This document shows positions 6,084-7,899 of a stretch of DNA of 7,899 nucleotides, piece after piece. The stretch's first letter is position 1. Every line of letters begins with the position of its first letter. The notes below the pieces were generated by a model. That model was not told where the DNA came from, ran no database searches, and saw nothing but the letters and a program-made list of their open reading frames with translations. The translations under genes were made by a program, and so were the position numbers. This stretch comes from JBMNNU01 sp050942695 (lineage in GTDB: Bacteria > Chloroflexota > UBA6077), in NCBI GenBank assembly GCA_050942695.1, contig JBMNNU010000148.1, forward strand, positions 1-7,899. Direction: 5' to 3'.

Positions 6084-6410
6084 CAGCGTTTGAGTAACTG
6101 CCTGCACCGATAATTACGAATGCCGCGCTTTTGGTTTATTGACCCCTGCATAGGAAAGTAAAATATTGGGGACACCCCCGTGACGCGAGCTGGCGCAGCG
6201 TCACGCCCGCCAGGCCTCAACGCTGTGCTCGCTCGCGTTGAGTGCCCTGGACCCGCCTTTAGATACCTATGCAGCGGATAGTATTATGCCGGCATGCTGG
6301 GTGCAGTACATATAGAGTACGGCTTTACAACAGTTCGGTTGGCTGCTTGACAGTCGCTGCAGTTCGATTGGAGGAGTCGTGTACTCCTTGCGTAGCTCGG
6401 GGAGGGGAGA
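6084..6410 (+). other. Non-coding region downstream of the radical SAM gene
   Basis: These 327 bases hold structured repeat copy B (6138-6274). Bases 6084-6137 show no T-tailed terminator. Bases 6275-6410 contain TATTAT (6282-6287), a possible weak -10 with no good -35. They also hold TTGACA (6347-6352), which has no -10 at 16-18 bases, and a small hairpin AGGAGT/ACTCCT (6372-6377 with 6383-6388) just before the next gene's ribosome site (GGGGAGGGGAG, 6399-6409). A 75-codon frame at 6269-6496 overlaps the repeat and the next gene, lacks a ribosome site, and looks non-coding. Confidence 0.5.
6138..6274. repeat. Structured dispersed repeat, copy B (fuller copy)
   Basis: The first 77 bases match copy A (114-190) without gaps. 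An outer perfect 9-bp inverted repeat, CTGCATAGG (6146-6154) and CCTATGCAG (6266-6274), encloses two strong hairpins. The first is CGTGACGC (6179-6186) with GCGTCACG (6198-6205). The second has CCAGG (6210-6214) with CCTGG (6246-6250), containing CTCAACGC (6216-6223) with GCGTTGAG (6235-6242). The fold is therefore a multi-branch structure closed by its ends. It could be a structured RNA, a folded single-strand DNA site, or a small mobile palindromic element. No ORF of its own is seen. The two copies keep the first stem and the outer pairs of the second, while loops vary. Confidence 0.7.
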
Positions 6411-6659
6411 ATGGAAGGTGCGGGTATCGATGCGGTTACCTCAACCTCGAGAGGGCAGCAGTGGGATTCGCTGAGGGCGTTGATCCGGCAGCTTGAGGAG
6501 GAGCGGGACCTGGAAGGCCTGGCGGCAATAGGGGAGATGAGCCTTATGGCCCTGCGCCAGTTATGCGAGCGCCCTGTAACGTGCGATGAATTGGATGGCC
6601 TGCTGGACTCCTTGCGCGGGTTGAAGTTGGATGCGTGGGAAATGGGCGAGTTGGAATAA
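6411..6659 (+). CDS. Small unknown acidic helical protein
   Basis: This 82-codon frame begins at an ATG directly behind a strong ribosome site (GGAGGGGA, 6401-6408). An in-frame TAG at 6393 rules out a longer form. The product is acidic and mostly helical, with no membrane segment: a Ser/Thr-rich first 15 residues, a helix about 16-34 (WDSLRALIRQLEEERDLEG), then ALRQLCERPVTCDELDGLLDSLRGLKL (48-74). Cys52 and Cys58 are the only cysteines. I recognise no family. The shape is compatible with a small binding or regulatory protein. It is convergent with an excisionase-like gene 74 bases downstream and separated from it by a hairpin. No promoter is clear. Real coding is supported by the ribosome site and the sensible residue composition, not by homology. 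Confidence 0.65.
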   Translation: MEGAGIDAVTSTSRGQQWDSLRALIRQLEEERDLEGLAAIGEMSLMALRQLCERPVTCDELDGLLDSLRGLKLDAWEMGELE

Positions 6660-6684
6660 GTAACTAGCTTGAAGTTAAGTAAGA

Positions 6685-6709
6685 CAGAGGGGGCGAGATT
6701 CCCCCTCTG
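6685..6709. terminator. Hairpin between convergent genes
   Basis: CAGAGGGGG (6685-6693) and CCCCCTCTG (6701-6709) form a perfect 9-bp stem with a 7-base loop, located between the stops of two convergent genes (6659 and 6734). Neither side has a good T-tract; the minus strand runs into TCTTACTT, a weak one. It probably serves as a terminator or 3' stabiliser, more likely for the minus-strand gene. Confidence 0.55.
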
Positions 6710-6733
6710 GACGCCCCACAGTCTCGTAGCTGC

Positions 6734-6988
6734 TTAGACGACTCTGCGTCGGGCTCTGCTTCGTGAACGCCTCTGCCGAAGCCGCCGCTCCACCCTGTAC
6801 GCATGAACGTCCCGAGTCGGGATGAAGTGCATCCGACCGAGCCTTGAAGACGGTAAGCGATGCCTTTCGATAAGTTCGAGTACGCTGCGCTCGCAGATGC
6901 CCAGCATCTCAGCAGCAGCCCGGACGGAGAGGTATCCCGGAACTTTGAGCGGATTGCGGTCGGCATGAATCTGATGTTGCTCTGACAT
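6734..6988 (-). CDS. Excisionase/MerR-type HTH DNA-binding protein with Arg-rich tail
   Basis: The 84-residue product contains one helix-turn-helix domain of the excisionase (HTH_17) type at about 19-64: GYLSVRAAAEMLGICERSVLELIERHRLPSSRLGRMHFIP, then TRDVHAY. This matches the family pattern: a 'ylt-EaA-lLg-s-rtv--li--g-lp--r-G' core followed by a short wing. Such proteins bind DNA as phage or plasmid recombination directionality factors or small repressors. The last 17 residues are almost all basic (RRLRQRRSRSRARRRVV), a likely non-specific DNA or RNA contact. The ATG at 6986-6988 has GGGAGGG six bases upstream. A longer frame starting at 7132 has no ribosome site and would cross the predicted promoter at 7044-7052, so it is rejected. 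No integrase or attachment site is seen nearby. The neighbour upstream is a divergent MFS gene, so a local regulatory role is possible. Confidence 0.8.
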   Translation of the reverse strand: MSEQHQIHADRNPLKVPGYLSVRAAAEMLGICERSVLELIERHRLPSSRLGRMHFIPTRDVHAYRVERRLRQRRSRSRARRRVV

Positions 6989-7170
6989 GGAAACCCTCCC
7001 TAGGTAGCGAAAGGCCTGTTTACCTATATCGCCACTTGACATAATTATACCATATCGCCAACCTGGCTGACGCGCTCGCGCGCTCTCCGATCTTTTCCTC
7101 GATACTGAGGCTGGTGTAGAATTCCCGATCATGCTAAAGAACCAGTATTACACCTTTGGAGCACTGTAAA
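6989..7170. other. Divergent intergenic region between the HTH gene and the MFS gene
   Basis: Besides the minus-strand promoter at 7044-7052, a weak plus-strand -10 TAGAAT (7117-7122) might serve the MFS gene, with only a poor -35 near 7094. The run CGCGCTCGCGCG (7071-7082) is an alternating GC-rich imperfect palindrome between the two promoters, where a regulator could bind. No RNA gene is evident. Confidence 0.35.
7044..7052 (-). promoter_or_regulatory. Extended -10 promoter for the HTH gene
   Basis: On the minus strand the sequence reads TGGTATAAT: a perfect TATAAT (7044-7049) with the TGn extension (7050-7052). No good -35 lies at 17 bases, which an extended -10 can tolerate. Transcription would start near 7037, about 50 bases before the ATG at 6988. 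It resembles the moeA promoter, which reads TGGTATACT. Confidence 0.6.
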
Positions 7171-7899
7171 TTGAGACAACAGATGGGGCAACTCGAAGCG
7201 GAAGCGAAAACTCAGCTCTCCTTAGATCGACAAAACAGGGTTGCGGAGGACATTTTCGACACTCCGGCGGTAGCGACCATTTCTCTGGCCCACTTTACCC
7301 ACGATCTCTATCCCGCTTTTCTCGCCCCCATCCTCCCCCTCTTGATAGAGAAACTCAGTATACCCCTGGCCGCCGCAGGCGCTCTGGCCACCATACATCG
7401 GTCGGGGTCTCTGCTTCAGCCGTTTCTGGGGCTCTGGGCGGATAAAGCCGACTGCCGCTGGTTCGTAATTCTAGCCCCAACCGGGACGGCTCTCTCCATG
7501 AGCCTGCTGGGGGTGGCTCCAGACTACTTCTCAGTAGCGCTCCTGTTGATCATTGCTTCTATAAGCATGGCAGCTTTTCACCCCGCAGCGGCGTCTGCCG
7601 TGACTCGCGCTAGCGGCCGGAGATGGGGAACAGGTAGCTCATGGTATGCGACTGGTGGAGAGTTGGCACGCGCCGTTGGCCCCATATATATCGTTACGAT
7701 CGTGGGATGGGTCGGGCTGGAAGGAAGCGTAATCGCTGTTATTCCCGGACTAATCCTCTCCGCTATTCTGTATCGGCAGTTACGCAAAAGCTCCATCTCG
7801 TTGGCAGGTTCATCGTCGGTATCCGCTATATGGGAATCGATGAAGGAGCAACGCAGGCCATTATTACTGCTCTCTGGATTGGTGCTGTTCCGATCCATC
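7171..7899 (+). CDS. MFS transporter, fosmidomycin-resistance type (3' end missing)
   Basis: The frame is open from 7138 to the window end, and 243 codons from the chosen start are visible, roughly 60% of a usual 390-410-residue transporter. After a hydrophilic first 33 residues come SLAHFTHDLYPAFLAPILPLL (38-58), GLWADK (87-92, the motif-A loop), AFHPAAASAV (135-144) and GELARAVGPI (163-172). These resemble the Fsr subfamily of major facilitator pumps, with about six membrane segments visible. Such proteins export drugs or small metabolites by proton exchange. The substrate here is unknown. I chose TTG at 7171 because GGAG (7158-7161) lies nine bases upstream. ATG at 7183 lacks a ribosome site but cannot be excluded. 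The gene is divergent from the HTH gene, a common arrangement for a pump and its regulator, though the HTH type is not typical for that. Confidence 0.87.
   Translation, partial: MRQQMGQLEAEAKTQLSLDRQNRVAEDIFDTPAVATISLAHFTHDLYPAFLAPILPLLIEKLSIPLAAAGALATIHRSGSLLQPFLGLWADKADCRWFVILAPTGTALSMSLLGVAPDYFSVALLLIIASISMAAFHPAAASAVTRASGRRWGTGSSWYATGGELARAVGPIYIVTIVGWVGLEGSVIAVIPGLILSAILYRQLRKSSISLAGSSSVSAIWESMKEQRRPLLLLSGLVLFRSI

Noticed and set aside
7036..7041. TTGACA on the plus strand as a promoter for the MFS gene
   Set aside because: No -10-like hexamer lies 16-18 bases downstream (region 7058-7065 is CCAACCTG-like).
6734..7132. 132-codon form of the HTH protein starting at 7132
   Set aside because: The extra 48 codons cross the extended -10 promoter and lack a ribosome site, while the ATG at 6988 has GGGAGGG at proper spacing.
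7578..7898. 106-codon minus-strand frame at the right end
   Set aside because: It is antisense to the MFS transporter, whose translation shows clear family motifs and membrane segments.

Overview
The window is an ordinary bacterial chromosome segment, moderately GC-rich by eye, with a denser non-coding and accessory right end. I found no taxonomic marker gene. Free-living genes (molybdenum cofactor, lipoate, cation antiport), frequent GTG/TTG starts with strong Shine-Dalgarno sites, AGCTATCAGC-type intergenic palindromes and a HpnR-like radical SAM protein fit an uncultured environmental bacterium. Chloroflexota (Dehalococcoidia-like) is a guess from general resemblance only.

Left part (1-1597, minus strand): a molybdenum-cofactor unit. 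moeA (224-1450) is followed by the start of moaC (1-91), whose 3' part lies beyond the window. A structured repeat copy (114-210) sits in the gap between them. A palindromic repeat (1466-1554) lies between the moeA promoter and its ribosome site, so it should be transcribed as the moeA leader. Overlapping back-to-back -35 boxes near 1590-1596 appear to drive moeA leftward and lipB rightward.

Middle part (1590-4215, plus strand): lipB (octanoyltransferase) from an internal GTG at 1706, then a CPA2-type cation/proton antiporter with a TTG start, then a small unknown protein overlapping the antiporter's end. A very strong intrinsic terminator closes the run.

Right-middle (4218-6083): a cobalamin-binding radical SAM enzyme resembling hopanoid C-3 methylase (HpnR), with an unusual helical or coiled-coil C-terminal tail of about 130 residues. 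No other hopanoid gene is visible.

Right part (6084-7899): a second, more complete copy of the structured repeat (6138-6274), a small unknown acidic gene, a convergent hairpin, a minus-strand excisionase-type HTH protein with an arginine-rich tail, and a divergent MFS transporter of the fosmidomycin-resistance type cut off by the window end.

No defence, CRISPR, transposase or biosynthetic cluster is visible. The best leads for something undescribed are the two-copy structured element (114-210 and 6138-6274), the palindromic leader of moeA, the tailed HpnR-like enzyme, and the antiporter with its overlapping small partner gene.
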